A DNA stretch of 64,000 nt from Phycisphaerales bacterium. GTDB taxonomy: Bacteria > Planctomycetota > Phycisphaerae > Phycisphaerales > UBA1924. How positions within the stretch are numbered: position 1 is the first letter of the stretch; each line of letters opens with the position of its first letter. Location of the stretch: positions 62,001-126,000 of the forward strand of contig JADLCM010000019.1 of the NCBI GenBank assembly GCA_020847175.1, given 5' to 3'. Both the position numbers and the translations under genes were made by a program. This document shows, in pieces, positions 7,376 through 16,976 of the stretch. The notes below the pieces were generated by a model. That model made no database searches and had not been told where the DNA came from. It saw only the letters and a program-made list of their open reading frames with translations.

Positions 7376-7945
7376 ATGACCCCCGGCGCGCGACAGCCCG
7401 AACCCGCTGGCCTCGACCCCGCCGCCGGCCTCGTCGCCTTCCTCTTCCCAGGGGCAGGCCACATGATGCGCGGCCAGACCCGGCGCGGCGTCTACATCGC
7501 CATCGGCGTGCTCGGGCTCTTCCTGGGCGGCCTCCTCATCGGCGGCCTGACCGTCGTCGACCGCAAGAGCCCGCGCCTTGAAACCCGCCTCAGTTTCTAC
7601 GGCCAGATGTTCGTCGGCCCCGTCGCCATCGGCGCCGACTTCGTGCACCAGGCTCGCTTCAAGGGCTGGGATGCCCAGTCCCGCACGCGCCGCGAGGCCC
7701 TGCCGGGCGAAACCATCCGCAACGGGAACATCGAGGTCGCCACTGAGGGCCAGCGCCCCCCGATGCGGCGCTCCCTCGGCAAAATGAACGAGATCGGCGT
7801 CCTCTACGCCCTCGTCGCGGGCATGATCAACTTCATCGCCATTCTCGATGCGCTCTTTCCCACGCTCCGGCGCCAGGAGAGAGACCGGGTCACTACCTCC
7901 GGCGCGATCGACGCCGTCCTCTCCGGCGGGGGGGCCAAGGCATGA
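7376..7945 (+). CDS. Small membrane protein, possibly DUF6677-like
   Basis: A 189-residue protein. Residues about 18-30 (LVAFLFPGAGHMMRGQTRRG) resemble the start of TM2/DUF6677-type membrane proteins, with an amphipathic turn followed by a long hydrophobic helix (YIAIGVLGLFLGGLLIGGL). A second membrane helix is near residue 145 (IGVLYALVAGMINFIAILDAL). The N-terminal ten residues are polar. The ATG at 7376 is used. TACCAT is nine bases upstream. Its stop overlaps the next start by four bases (ATGA), so the two small membrane proteins are probably made together and may form a complex. Confidence 0.7.
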   Translation: MTPGARQPEPAGLDPAAGLVAFLFPGAGHMMRGQTRRGVYIAIGVLGLFLGGLLIGGLTVVDRKSPRLETRLSFYGQMFVGPVAIGADFVHQARFKGWDAQSRTRREALPGETIRNGNIEVATEGQRPPMRRSLGKMNEIGVLYALVAGMINFIAILDALFPTLRRQERDRVTTSGAIDAVLSGGGAKA

Positions 7946-8196
7946 GCCTCCTCGCTTCGATCCCCTTCGTCGATCCGCTCAACCTGCACGCCCAGTGGTT
8001 CCTGCTCCTCGTCCCGCTGGCGCTCTTCGTGTCGATGGCGTACAAGGCGGTGCGCCTGCCGACGCTCGCGGGCTATTGGCGCCAGGTCGGCATCATGAGC
8101 ACGCAGATCGTGGTGGGCATGGCGATGCTCGGCCTCGTGCTCTACATGCTCACCCAGTGGATTCTGCCCATGGTCCTGCCCATGCCGGGAACGTGA
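7942..8196 (+). CDS. Small two-helix membrane protein
   Basis: An 84-residue protein with two clear membrane helices (WFLLLVPLALFVSMAYKAV at about 19-37 and IVVGMAMLGLVLYMLTQWIL at about 56-75) separated by a short polar loop. It overlaps the preceding gene by ATGA, so translation is coupled. I do not recognise a family. It converges on the HIT gene, whose end is one base away. Confidence 0.7.
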   Translation: MSLLASIPFVDPLNLHAQWFLLLVPLALFVSMAYKAVRLPTLAGYWRQVGIMSTQIVVGMAMLGLVLYMLTQWILPMVLPMPGT

Positions 8197-8197
8197 C

Positions 8198-8776
8198 TCA
8201 CCCCGCGCGCTCGCGCATCAGCGCCCACGTCGCGCGGTACCGCCGCGCCGCGTGCTCCAGCGCCGCCGGGATCACCCTCACCTGCCCGACCACCGCCATG
8301 AAGTTCACATCCCCGCTCCACCGCGGCACCAGGTGCGCGTGCAGATGCTGCGGCACACCCGCCCCCGCCGCCCGCCCCTGGTTGACGCCGATGTTGATGC
8401 CCTGTGGATTGAGCGCCGCCTGCATCAGTTCCGACGCGAGATCGACCAGCCTCCACAGCGCCGCGCGCTGCGCTGGGTCATAGTCCATCAGCGTCGGGCG
8501 CGGCTCACCCAGCGCCACCAGCAGGTGCCCGTTGGCGTAGGGGTAGCGATTGAGCAGGATCAGCCCCTCCCCGGTGCGCACGATCACCAGGTTGGACTCA
8601 TCCCCCGCCGGGTTCAGCCAGTAGTCCCGCAAAAAAGAACCCGACCCCGACGGGGGCGGCGCCGAATGGGCGGCGGACTCGTCTTCGAGATACCCGATGC
8701 GCCAAGGGGCCTGCAGCGCGGGAGGGCCCGCAGGCGGCAGGTTCGGGCCGGAGGGGGCAGGTGGCGGCTGGTCCAT
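8198..8776 (-). CDS. HIT family hydrolase/phosphorylase
   Basis: A histidine-triad nucleotide-binding enzyme of 192 residues. The triad motif is HLHAHLVP near residue 153, and upstream residues INIGVNQGRAAGAGVPQ match the Ap4A-phosphorylase-like branch found in many high-GC bacteria. ILLNRYPYANGHLLVALGE is the conserved N-terminal core. Likely substrates are dinucleoside polyphosphates or nucleotide adducts. The N-terminal 35 residues are Pro-rich. On the minus strand TACGCT ends six bases before the ATG and there is no Shine-Dalgarno site, so this is another probable leaderless start. Confidence 0.88.
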   Translation of the reverse strand: MDQPPPAPSGPNLPPAGPPALQAPWRIGYLEDESAAHSAPPPSGSGSFLRDYWLNPAGDESNLVIVRTGEGLILLNRYPYANGHLLVALGEPRPTLMDYDPAQRAALWRLVDLASELMQAALNPQGINIGVNQGRAAGAGVPQHLHAHLVPRWSGDVNFMAVVGQVRVIPAALEHAARRYRATWALMRERAG

Positions 8777-8825
8777 GACCCAAGCGTAATGCCGCCTCCG
8801 GCCCCACGCCGGGGCCGCCCGCTCG

Positions 8826-9092
8826 TCAACGCTTGGACTCGTAGTACTCCAGGTTGAGCTGGATGTACCTGTTCCATTCCTGCGGCAGGTCTTCCTGCGG
8901 GAAGATCGCCTTGACCGGGCACTCGTCCACGCACAGCCCGCAGTCGATACAGGTGTCCGGGTCGATGTACAACTGGTCGGACTTCTCGAAGTCCGGGTCG
9001 TTCTTCGTGGGGTGAATGCAGTCGACCGGGCACACCTCGACGCAGGACGTGTCCTTGGTGCCGACGCACGGCTGGGCGATGACATGCGGCAT
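8826..9092 (-). CDS. 7Fe ferredoxin (3Fe-4S and 4Fe-4S)
   Basis: A soluble electron carrier of 88 residues. Cys9, Cys17 and Cys21 (followed by Pro) with Cys58 are placed for the 3Fe-4S cluster. Cys25 with Cys48, Cys51 and Cys54 (CIDCGLCVDECP) fits the 4Fe-4S cluster. The spacing matches FdxA-type ferredoxins of high-GC bacteria, and the C-terminal extension (PQEDLPQEWNRYIQLN) is also usual there. A GGAA element precedes the ATG. It is a single gene, divergent from der, so the redox partner cannot be inferred. Confidence 0.93.
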   Translation of the reverse strand: MPHVIAQPCVGTKDTSCVEVCPVDCIHPTKNDPDFEKSDQLYIDPDTCIDCGLCVDECPVKAIFPQEDLPQEWNRYIQLNLEYYESKR

Positions 9093-9188
9093 GGCGCGGT
9101 TCCGTGGAGTGGCTGTTTCGGATCCAAGCGAACCATAGCCGGGTCGGGGCGCACCCGTGCGGCGCCGCCCGCCTTCCTACCATGATCG

Positions 9189-10772
9189 GTGCCCATTCCC
9201 CGTGTCGTCATCGTCGGTCGGCCCAACGCGGGAAAGAGCTCCCTGCTCAACATGATCGCGCGCGAACTGGTGAGCATCGTGGACCCGACGCCCGGCGTCA
9301 CCCGCGACCGCGTGGCCGTCATCACCGACCTCGACCCCCCCGAAGGTCGGGGCCCGCGCAAGCCCGTCGAGATCATGGACACCGGCGGGTTCGGGGTTTA
9401 CACCGCCGAGGGAAGGCGCTTCGACGAAATCGGCAACGACCTCGCGAAACTCACCCCCGAGATCGAGGCGCAGATCGCCCAGGCCGTCGCCGGGGCAGAC
9501 CTCATCCTGCTTGCCATCGACGCCCAGGCCGGGCTGACCGCGCAGGACGAACTCTTCGCGACCATGCTCCGCGAAGGGCGCATCGGCTCGCGAAGGCGCG
9601 GCGAACTCGGAAGGCTCGCGCGCGTCCAGGTGATCGCGACCAAGGTCGATGACAGCCGGTGGGAGCCCCACGCCCACGAACTGAGCGCCCTGGGCTTCGG
9701 CGAGCCCTGGATGTGCTCAAGCACGACGAACTACATGCGCCGCGACCTCGTTGACCGCCTCTACGCCGCGCTCCCCGACCCGGCCCCCGAAGATGACCGC
9801 GTGGTGCGGGCCGATCTGCGCATCGCCATCATCGGCAAGCGCAACGCGGGCAAGAGCTCACTGGTCAACGCGCTGGCGGGCGAAGCGCGCGTCATCGTCT
9901 CCGAGATTCCCGGCACCACGCGCGACGCGATCGACGTGCGGATCGAGCGCGAGGGCAGGAGCATCGTGCTCATCGACACCGCCGGCCTGCGCCGCAAAAA
10001 GAGCTTCCAGGACCAGATCGAGTGGTACGCCTTCGACCGGGCCAAGCGGGCGATCGCCCGGGCCGACGTGGTCTGGCACGTCATCGACGCCACCGAGAAA
10101 GTCTCGCAGGTGGACGAGCAGCTCGGGCAACTGGTCAACGCCTCGTTCAAGCCCTGTGTCATCGTGGTCAACAAGTGGGACCTCGCCGAAGGCCGGCCCA
10201 CCCCCTCGGGGCGCACCGTCTCCACCGAGGATTACGGCGACTACATCGCCAAGGAACTGGGGGGCCTCGCCTGGGCCCCCGTCGCCTTCTCCAGCGCCGC
10301 GACCGGCCTCAACCTGCCCGCGCTCGTGGGCGTCTCGTTCGACCTGCACGCCCAGGCCTCGCTCCGCGTGGGCACGGGCAAGATCAACCGCCTCCTCCGC
10401 CAGATCATCGCCACCCGCGCCCCCAGCGACAAGCTCGGCAGCCACGCCAAGGTCTACTACGTCGCCCAGGTCGCCACCAACCCGCCCACCATCGCCCTGG
10501 TCGTCAACCGGCCCGAACTCTTCACGGTCAACTACCGGCGCTTCCTCGTCAATCGGCTCCGCGAAGAACTGCCCTACGCCGAGGTGCCCATCAAGCTGCT
10601 CGTCCGGGCCCGCAAGGCCGCCGACCCCGACGAGCGCCCCGGGCGCATGGTCGAAACCGCCGATGTCGATCCTGCCTCGGCGCTCTCCGAGTCGCTCCCC
10701 GAAGGCATGACCGACGCCGACCTGCTCGCCTCCATGCCCGACGACCCCGACGCCTACTTCGACGACGCATGA
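9189..10772 (+). CDS. der: Ribosome-assembly GTPase Der (EngA)
   Basis: This tandem GTPase is needed for 50S subunit maturation. Two G-domains are present. The first P-loop is GRPNAGKSS (residues 10-18) with DTGGF as switch II. The second is GKRNAGKSS with DTAGLRRK and NKWD. The KH-like C-terminal domain follows to about residue 500, then a short acidic tail. At 527 residues it is slightly longer than the E. coli protein. The first domain has TKVD where NKxD is standard. The start is GTG. TACCAT (9178-9183) ends five bases before it and there is no Shine-Dalgarno site, suggesting a leaderless mRNA. Confidence 0.95.
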   Translation: MPIPRVVIVGRPNAGKSSLLNMIARELVSIVDPTPGVTRDRVAVITDLDPPEGRGPRKPVEIMDTGGFGVYTAEGRRFDEIGNDLAKLTPEIEAQIAQAVAGADLILLAIDAQAGLTAQDELFATMLREGRIGSRRRGELGRLARVQVIATKVDDSRWEPHAHELSALGFGEPWMCSSTTNYMRRDLVDRLYAALPDPAPEDDRVVRADLRIAIIGKRNAGKSSLVNALAGEARVIVSEIPGTTRDAIDVRIEREGRSIVLIDTAGLRRKKSFQDQIEWYAFDRAKRAIARADVVWHVIDATEKVSQVDEQLGQLVNASFKPCVIVVNKWDLAEGRPTPSGRTVSTEDYGDYIAKELGGLAWAPVAFSSAATGLNLPALVGVSFDLHAQASLRVGTGKINRLLRQIIATRAPSDKLGSHAKVYYVAQVATNPPTIALVVNRPELFTVNYRRFLVNRLREELPYAEVPIKLLVRARKAADPDERPGRMVETADVDPASALSESLPEGMTDADLLASMPDDPDAYFDDA

Positions 10773-10830
10773 AGACCGCGGCCCGCCGGACGGCGCCCGC
10801 CGCGCCGGCGTGAACGCCCCGCGAGGCGAC

Positions 10831-12324
10831 TCACGGCGCGGGCCACACCCTGAAGAACCCCGCCGGGTCGAGATACTCGATCCTGACCCCCGAATACGGG
10901 TTCTCGTGCTCCGCGATCACCGGCCAGATCGTGCCTTCGTCGAACGTCAGGCCCGTCATCACCAGGCCGCGCGGCAGGCCGAGCACCTCGATGCCCCACG
11001 TCTGCGTGAGCGTCGATGAGAACGCGCACGCGCCGAAGGCGATCTGCCTCCCTGCGTTGACGCGAACGGCCGGGTGCATCGGCACGCCCGCCTCCGCATC
11101 ATCATCGGCGGTGTTGCTGGCGATGAAGTTCGCGGCCGTCACGCTCACGTTCTGGCAGTCGCGCAGCTCCAGCGCGGGCCCGGCGTTGGCGTCAAACGTC
11201 AGGGCCGCGATCGTCACCGCGTTGCACGCCCCGAAGTCCGCCGCCGGAAGATGGGAGAAATCCGGGTCGCGCCCGTTGGCCGTGATCGAGCAGCCGCTCA
11301 GGTTGATGTTGGCGCAGTTCCGGGCGAGGATGGCCCCCGCGCCGTTGGCGTCGAACTGCGTCCCCGTGATGTGCACATCGCGCGGCTGCCACCCCTGGTT
11401 CTTGACATACGTGAGATACCGGCGCAGGCGCAGGCCGTAGTTGCCGTTGGCCCCGAACCCGCACCCGGCGATGTTCATCGTGCCCCCCCAGTACGGGCGA
11501 TACGCGAACGCGCGCAGCCCGTCGCGCCCGTTGTTCTGGAAGAACGACCCGACGCACACGATCGAGCCCCAGTCCTGCAGGAACACCCCGTCCACCGCGT
11601 TGTGCGAGATCTCGCAGTTCTCGATCGTCAGGTGCGTCGCCCGGGCGGCGGCGTTCGCGCTCCGGCGCATCGACCGGATGCCCGTGTGCTGGTTCTCGAT
11701 CCGGCAGTTCCGCACCAGCGTGCGGTACACAAAAGTCTCTCCCCCCGGCGCGTTGTCGATCAGGATCGCCGCCCCGGTCGGGTTCAGGTCCGCGTTCTCA
11801 TCGCCCCCGCCCTCCATCCCCGCCGCCCGCGTGAGCTGCAGGTTCTCAAAGACCGTGCCGTTGGGCGCCCGCCCGCCCCCGAGCACGCCGTCGGCGGTCA
11901 GCGGCGAGACCTTGAACAGCGCGACCCGCGTCGTCGTCGAGGTGATCACCGACCCGAAATCCGCGGAGGCCGGCCCGCCCCCCCGCGCATCTCCCTCGAT
12001 CCGGATCGCCGGGCTGCGGATCATCACGTGCGATTCCGCCTTGGGGTCTGCCGGGTCCGCAGTTTCAAACACCCACGGCGCCCCCGCTGGGACATAGATC
12101 GTCCCTCCCCCCGCCCTCACCGCCGCGGCATACGCGAGCCGGAAGCGCCGCGCATCGTCAAAGGCGAGGTCTTTGGGGTCAAAGTTCGAGGGAGACATCG
12201 GATCAAACTGCGGGCTCGCCACGTCGAACCGATCCGCGCCGGCGCGGGGCGACAGCATCACCGCCGTGCAGAAGACAAGACCAAGCACGGCGCGGGCGGC
12301 GAGAGGGCGCAGGAAAGCGCGCAT
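10831..12324 (-). CDS. Secreted right-handed parallel beta-helix protein
   Basis: An exported protein of 497 residues. The ATG at 12324 has a strong GGAGGT site and opens a signal peptide (MRAFLRPLAARAVLGLVFC, then a cleavage region near ADRF). From about residue 100 the sequence shows the pattern of pectate-lyase/NosD-like beta-helices: short Asn-rich rungs such as LTIENCEISHNAVDG, INLSGCSITANG and VTIAALTFDANAG. TIYVPAGAPWVFET resembles the N-terminal cap of pectate-lyase superfamily proteins. No lyase active-site residues can be assigned. It may bind or cleave polysaccharide outside the cell. It is a single gene, convergent with der. Confidence 0.8.
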   Translation of the reverse strand: MRAFLRPLAARAVLGLVFCTAVMLSPRAGADRFDVASPQFDPMSPSNFDPKDLAFDDARRFRLAYAAAVRAGGGTIYVPAGAPWVFETADPADPKAESHVMIRSPAIRIEGDARGGGPASADFGSVITSTTTRVALFKVSPLTADGVLGGGRAPNGTVFENLQLTRAAGMEGGGDENADLNPTGAAILIDNAPGGETFVYRTLVRNCRIENQHTGIRSMRRSANAAARATHLTIENCEISHNAVDGVFLQDWGSIVCVGSFFQNNGRDGLRAFAYRPYWGGTMNIAGCGFGANGNYGLRLRRYLTYVKNQGWQPRDVHITGTQFDANGAGAILARNCANINLSGCSITANGRDPDFSHLPAADFGACNAVTIAALTFDANAGPALELRDCQNVSVTAANFIASNTADDDAEAGVPMHPAVRVNAGRQIAFGACAFSSTLTQTWGIEVLGLPRGLVMTGLTFDEGTIWPVIAEHENPYSGVRIEYLDPAGFFRVWPAP

Positions 12325-12570
12325 GGCAACCTCCGGGGCGAGATCAGACCTTGGCAATCGCGGTTCTTCAGGCCGCCCCGGGGTGGGTGCGGGGTGGGGG
12401 GCCCGGACATCCCTGTCTCGGACGAGGGTACTGGTCATACGCCCCCGACGCAAGGCGGTTCCCGGCACGCGCTACTTTCTTGCCGACCCATCACTCTGCG
12501 GCCTTCGCCTCGGTCTCGTCGTGCGTTCGCCTCACCTACCCGGCGGAGGCAGGCCAGGCCCGCGCTCCAC

Positions 12571-13029
12571 TCAACCGAGCCCCGTCGAGCCGAACCCGCC
12601 GCTGCCCCGATCGGTCGCATCGAGGGTCTCGACTTCGACGATCGCAGCGCGCGTGACGGGTGCAATCACGAGCTGCGCGATGCGCATGGCGTGCTCGATC
12701 GTGAACGGCTCGCGCCCGAGGTTCTGCAGCGCAACCATCATCGGCCCCCGGTAATCGCTGTCGATCGTCCCCGGCGCGTTCGGAATGGTCACGCCGAACT
12801 TGCTCGCCAGGCCCGAGCGCGGACGCACCTGCCCCTCGAAGCCCGCCGGGATCGCGACCGAAAACCCGAGCGGAATGAGCCGGATGTCTCCGGGGCGAAG
12901 CACGACCGTCTCTCCCGCGGGCAGGCACGCTGCGAGGTCCATCCCCGCCGCACCTGCGGTCTGGTATGCCGGCATCGCCGCACGCGGGTCGAGGCGCTTG
13001 AAGCGAACGACAGTCGGGTCGCTGGTCAT
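12571..13029 (-). CDS. dut: dUTP diphosphatase
   Basis: This trimeric enzyme hydrolyses dUTP to dUMP and pyrophosphate, keeping uracil out of DNA. All five motifs are visible: AGMDLAA (1), RPRSGLA (2), GTIDSDYRG (3, with the catalytic Asp), [10 protein letters not shown] (4) and the flexible C-terminal [10 protein letters not shown] (5). It is 152 residues long, a normal size. On the minus strand TACGCT ends five bases before the ATG and there is no Shine-Dalgarno site, so the start is probably leaderless. The upstream VOC gene has its own terminator, so dut is likely transcribed alone. Confidence 0.96.
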   Translation of the reverse strand: MTSDPTVVRFKRLDPRAAMPAYQTAGAAGMDLAACLPAGETVVLRPGDIRLIPLGFSVAIPAGFEGQVRPRSGLASKFGVTIPNAPGTIDSDYRGPMMVALQNLGREPFTIEHAMRIAQLVIAPVTRAAIVEVETLDATDRGSGGFGSTGLG

Positions 13030-13095
13030 GCCGAAGCGTAAGGGCCGGACCACGGGCGCGCCGGCGCTGCGCCCCGCACCTTCGACTCAGAACAA

Positions 13096-13123
13096 GGGCC
13101 TCGCCCCGAACGGGACGAGGCCC
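13096..13123 (-). terminator. Intrinsic terminator after the VOC-family gene
   Basis: GGGCCTCG and CGAGGCCC form a perfect 8-bp stem that continues inward with CCC/GGG around a short loop. Read on the minus strand the stem is followed by TTGTTCT. It sits 24-51 bp downstream of the VOC gene stop and upstream of dut. Confidence 0.65.
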
Positions 13124-13146
13124 TCACGTTCGTCCTTCGCCCGCCT

Positions 13147-13524
13147 TCACCACTGGACCATCGGCTTCCACAGCCCGATGCCGTTCCCTTCGGGGTCGGT
13201 GAACCACGCGAAATGGCCCATGCCCGGCACTTCCTGGGGCGGCACGACCGTCTTGCCCCCCAGTTTCTCTGCCTGCGCCAGGGTCTTGGCGAGGTCCTCC
13301 ACCTGCACATAGACCGTCACGTAATTGTGGGGCGGGTGTCCGAGCTGGTTCAGGTGCCCGCCGATCCCCGGGCCGCCCGTGCCGCCGGGCCCCGGGCCGA
13401 TGTTGGTGATCATCTGCGAGGGGCCCATCAACTCGAACGACCACCCGAACAGCGACGCGTAGAACGCGCTGTTCCGGGCCGCATCCTTGCATCCGATCTC
13501 AAAGTGAACCACGGGTGAGGCCAT
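13147..13524 (-). CDS. VOC (glyoxalase/bleomycin-resistance) family protein
   Basis: A small vicinal-oxygen-chelate fold protein of 125 residues. The N-terminal module begins VVHFEIGCKDAARNSAFYAS and the C-terminal module ends GHFAWFTDPEGNGIGLWKP, the usual closing strand with Glu as a metal ligand. His9 (VHFEIG) and Glu near 117 are likely metal contacts. The specific reaction cannot be assigned. The start has a good AAGGAG site. TATACT on the minus strand (13560-13565) is a likely -10 box, giving a leader of about 30 nt, in contrast to the leaderless neighbours. Confidence 0.85.
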   Translation of the reverse strand: MASPVVHFEIGCKDAARNSAFYASLFGWSFELMGPSQMITNIGPGPGGTGGPGIGGHLNQLGHPPHNYVTVYVQVEDLAKTLAQAEKLGGKTVVPPQEVPGMGHFAWFTDPEGNGIGLWKPMVQW

Positions 13525-13680
13525 CGAAGTCTCCTTGGTACGCCCCCCCGGGCAAATCAAGTATAGCGAAACCGCGCGGTGCGCCGTTGCAGTGCCTGGC
13601 CCTCGCTCCCGTCCCGGCGGGCCCGTCCATATGCTGACCCGTGCCGGGCCGACAGCCGTCCGCCCGGCCGGGAGGTGTTC

Positions 13681-14355
<675 letters not shown>

Positions 14356-14367
14356 CCCGCCCCCGCA

Positions 14368-15735
14368 TCACCGCCCCCGCGTGGACATGTACTCGATCAG
14401 GTCGATCTGCGCCACCACGCCCACCAGCCGGGAGGCATCCACCACGATCGCCACCCGGTCCTGATTGAAGATCGGGTACAGTTCCTCCACCCGCGCCTTG
14501 GGGTACACCAGCCCCGCGATCGGGTTCGCTGCCTCGCGGGCCGGCGAGTGAGCCGTCACCTTGCCGCTCTGGAGCCCCCGCAGCAGGTCAATCTCGTGCA
14601 CGATGAGCCGGGGCAGCGCCTCGCCGTTCACCAGCGGCACCTGGCTCACGCCCCGCTCGCGCAGCAGGTGCACCACCGACTCCACGCTGTCGGTCTCCCG
14701 CGCCGTGATGACCGGGCGCGGGTTGGCGCGCAGCAGGTCTTCGACGAGGCCGAGGCCCCGGTCCGGCTCCATGAAGCCGTGATCGCGCATCCACGAGTCG
14801 GCGAGGAACTTGGTGATGTACCGCGTCCCGCTGTCGGGCAGCACGACCACCACCGTCTTGCCCGGCCCCAGTTCCTTGGCGAGCTCCACCGCCACGTGCG
14901 CCGCCGATCCGCTCGACCCGCCGCAGAACAGGCCCTCCTCGCGCACCAGCCGGCGCGCCATGTGAAAGGACTGCGAATCGTCCACCTGGCGCATGTCGTC
15001 GATGCAGGAGGGGTCAAAGGCGTCGCACTTGATGTCCTCGCCGATCCCCTCGACCTTGTAGACATACGGCGTCGGGAGCGTGCCCGTGTGAAAATAGTGG
15101 TAGTGGACGCTGCCCAGGATGTCCGCCCCGACGATGCGCGCGGGGGCCGCGATGCTCTTGAAGTACCGCCCGATGCCCGAAATCGTGCCCCCCGTGCCCG
15201 CCCCCGCGACCACCGCGTCCACCCGGCCGCCCGTCTGCAACCAGATCTCCGGCCCGGTGGTCGTGGCGTGCGCTTCAATGTTCACCGGGTTGTGGTACTG
15301 GTTCAGGTAGAACCCGCGGCGTTCCCCGGCCACGCGCTTGGCCACGTTCACGTAATGGTCAGGCGAGTCGCCCGGCACGTCCGTCGGCGTGATGATCACC
15401 TCGGCCCCGAAGGCCTTGAGCATGTTCACCTTCTCCAGCGACATCTTGTCGGGCATCGTGAACACCGCCCGGTAGCCCCGCACCGCCGCGAACATCGCCA
15501 CCCCGAGCCCCGTGTTCCCGCTCGTGTTCTCAACCAGCGTTGCACCCGGGCGGATCAGCCCCTCGCGCTCGGCCTTCTCCAGGATGTAGCACGCCATGCG
15601 GTCCTTGATGCTCCCGCACGGGTTCATGAACTCGCACTTGGCGAGCACCGTCGCCGACCCCGCCGGCACAACCTTGTTGAGCCGCACCAGGGGCGTCTGT
15701 CCCACCGCGGCGATGATGTCGGGCTTGATGTCCAT
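14368..15735 (-). CDS. PLP-dependent cysteine synthase/cystathionine beta-synthase with two CBS domains
   Basis: A fold-type II PLP enzyme of 455 residues. NPCGSIKDRMA carries the PLP-binding Lys44, ENTSGNTG binds the substrate carboxylate, and AGAGTGGTISG binds the PLP phosphate. The catalytic domain ends near residue 330. Two CBS repeats follow (VITARETDSVESVVHLLRE and AGLVYPKARVEELYPIFNQ), the arrangement of cystathionine beta-synthase, where the module senses S-adenosylmethionine or nucleotides. Whether it condenses homocysteine with serine or makes cysteine from O-acetylserine is not decidable here. A GGAGG site precedes the ATG, and TACGCT lies upstream as a probable -10 box. Confidence 0.9.
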   Translation of the reverse strand: MDIKPDIIAAVGQTPLVRLNKVVPAGSATVLAKCEFMNPCGSIKDRMACYILEKAEREGLIRPGATLVENTSGNTGLGVAMFAAVRGYRAVFTMPDKMSLEKVNMLKAFGAEVIITPTDVPGDSPDHYVNVAKRVAGERRGFYLNQYHNPVNIEAHATTTGPEIWLQTGGRVDAVVAGAGTGGTISGIGRYFKSIAAPARIVGADILGSVHYHYFHTGTLPTPYVYKVEGIGEDIKCDAFDPSCIDDMRQVDDSQSFHMARRLVREEGLFCGGSSGSAAHVAVELAKELGPGKTVVVVLPDSGTRYITKFLADSWMRDHGFMEPDRGLGLVEDLLRANPRPVITARETDSVESVVHLLRERGVSQVPLVNGEALPRLIVHEIDLLRGLQSGKVTAHSPAREAANPIAGLVYPKARVEELYPIFNQDRVAIVVDASRLVGVVAQIDLIEYMSTRGR

Positions 15736-15825
15736 GCGGGGCCTCCGTGCCAAGCGTACGGCGCCCTCCGCCCCGGACGCCGCAGCCGAGCGTCCGCGCC
15801 CCGGTTCACGGTCCTCACGCGCTCT

Positions 15826-16797
15826 TCACCCGCTCCGCGCCGCCTGGAGACCCGAACTCCCGATCACCCGCTCCGCGTACGCGCTCATCGCGTCGCGCAA
15901 CTGCTCGAAACTCTCCAGCACGTAGTAGATCGGCTGGTAATGGTCGATCTCAAAATCGGTGGCGCAGATGCGTTCCAGGTCGAAGGGACGCCACTCCGGC
16001 ACCGGGCGGGGCGTGCAGTCGGGCGTGTCAGCCCCCTTCGCCTCCCAGCGCCCCGTGAGCGCATACTCGCTCTCGGCGTGGCTTGACACCAGCCCGCTCC
16101 CATAGATCTTCACCTCGCCCTGCTCGCGGATCAGCCCGAACTCGACCGTGAACCAGAAAAGCCGGCCCAGCCGCGTGATGTGGGCGTCGTCCTCGCACAG
16201 CAGCGCCGCCTTGCCGTAGGTCTGCAGAAAGTCCGCGAAGACCCGCAGCGTGTGCAGGGGCACGTGCCCGAAGACATCGTGAAAAATGTCGGGCTCGGGC
16301 AGGTAGTCCATCACCTCGCGCGGCCGGATCAGCACCGTCGTCGGAAACTCCCGCTGCGCCAGGCACGCGAAGAACGCCTTGGCGGGCAGATACCCCGGCA
16401 CGCCGTAACTCGCCCAGCTGCTCTGCGCCTGCAGAAACTTGTTGATCCCGTCCAGCCGCGTGCCCCGCGGCGCCTTCGCCCCGCCCGCGAGCTCGATCTC
16501 CCGCTCGAGCACCAGGTCGTCCAGCAGCGGAATCCGGTCCCGCGTCAGGCGCAGAATCTTCATCCCCTCGATGAACTGGCGGCTCACCTGCTCCTCCAGC
16601 ACAGCCCAGCGCCGGTCGAACATGTCACGCCACACCTCGTGGTCCGCCCGCGTGTACAGGTCGTACCGCTGCGTGATGTAGAACCGGTCCGCATCAATCT
16701 CGGTGTGGCGCCGCGACGGGGCCGTGTCCGCCGCCGCCTGCGCCGCGCGCGCCTCATCCGAGTCGATGATGTTGTTGTACCGGATGTCCTGGCGCAT
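15826..16797 (-). CDS. Iron-dependent aromatic amino acid hydroxylase (phenylalanine 4-monooxygenase type)
   Basis: A biopterin-dependent, non-haem iron hydroxylase of 323 residues, most like bacterial phenylalanine 4-monooxygenase, which makes tyrosine. The iron ligands are visible: His173 and His178 in PDIFHDVFGHVPLH and Glu219 in FWFTVEFGL. The PGYLPAKAFFACLAQREFP region and YYVLESFEQL near the end are family hallmarks. The start chosen (ATG 16797) has a GGGAGG site, and the longer open frame upstream overlaps the guaB promoter. TACAAT upstream on the minus strand is a likely -10 box. An aromatic amino-acid decarboxylase occurs at 57.4 kb, but the two are not linked. Confidence 0.9.
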   Translation of the reverse strand: MRQDIRYNNIIDSDEARAAQAAADTAPSRRHTEIDADRFYITQRYDLYTRADHEVWRDMFDRRWAVLEEQVSRQFIEGMKILRLTRDRIPLLDDLVLEREIELAGGAKAPRGTRLDGINKFLQAQSSWASYGVPGYLPAKAFFACLAQREFPTTVLIRPREVMDYLPEPDIFHDVFGHVPLHTLRVFADFLQTYGKAALLCEDDAHITRLGRLFWFTVEFGLIREQGEVKIYGSGLVSSHAESEYALTGRWEAKGADTPDCTPRPVPEWRPFDLERICATDFEIDHYQPIYYVLESFEQLRDAMSAYAERVIGSSGLQAARSG

Positions 16798-16943
16798 CGG
16801 CCCCTCCCGGGCGTCGTGCTCGGCGCGACCCCCGGGCGACATCGTGCCGCCCCGGCGCGAGCCGTCGAGATTGTAGGGTCGCCCGTGCGCGCTCGGATCA
16901 ACCGCCGGCGCGCGCACCATCCGCGTCACCCGCGCCCGCAGGG

Positions 16944-16971
16944 TTGACTCCCTCTCCCACCCTGCGACACT
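16944..16971 (+). promoter_or_regulatory. Promoter of guaB
   Basis: TTGACT (16944-16949), 16-bp spacer, GACACT (16966-16971), then five bases to the guaB ATG. The expected transcription start falls on or next to the A of the ATG, so the mRNA would be leaderless. No Shine-Dalgarno site is present. Confidence 0.7.
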
Positions 16972-16976
16972 CATCT

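Noticed and set aside
6508-7581. Long plus-strand frame with Val/Ile-rich segments that looks like a membrane protein
   Set aside because: It is the antisense of Asp/Glu codons (gac, gag, gat) of the hyperacidic gene and its neighbour, and has no start signal.
15826-16797. A tyramine/dopamine pathway with the decarboxylase at 57 kb
   Set aside because: The genes are 40 kb apart with no shared signals, so linkage would be speculation.
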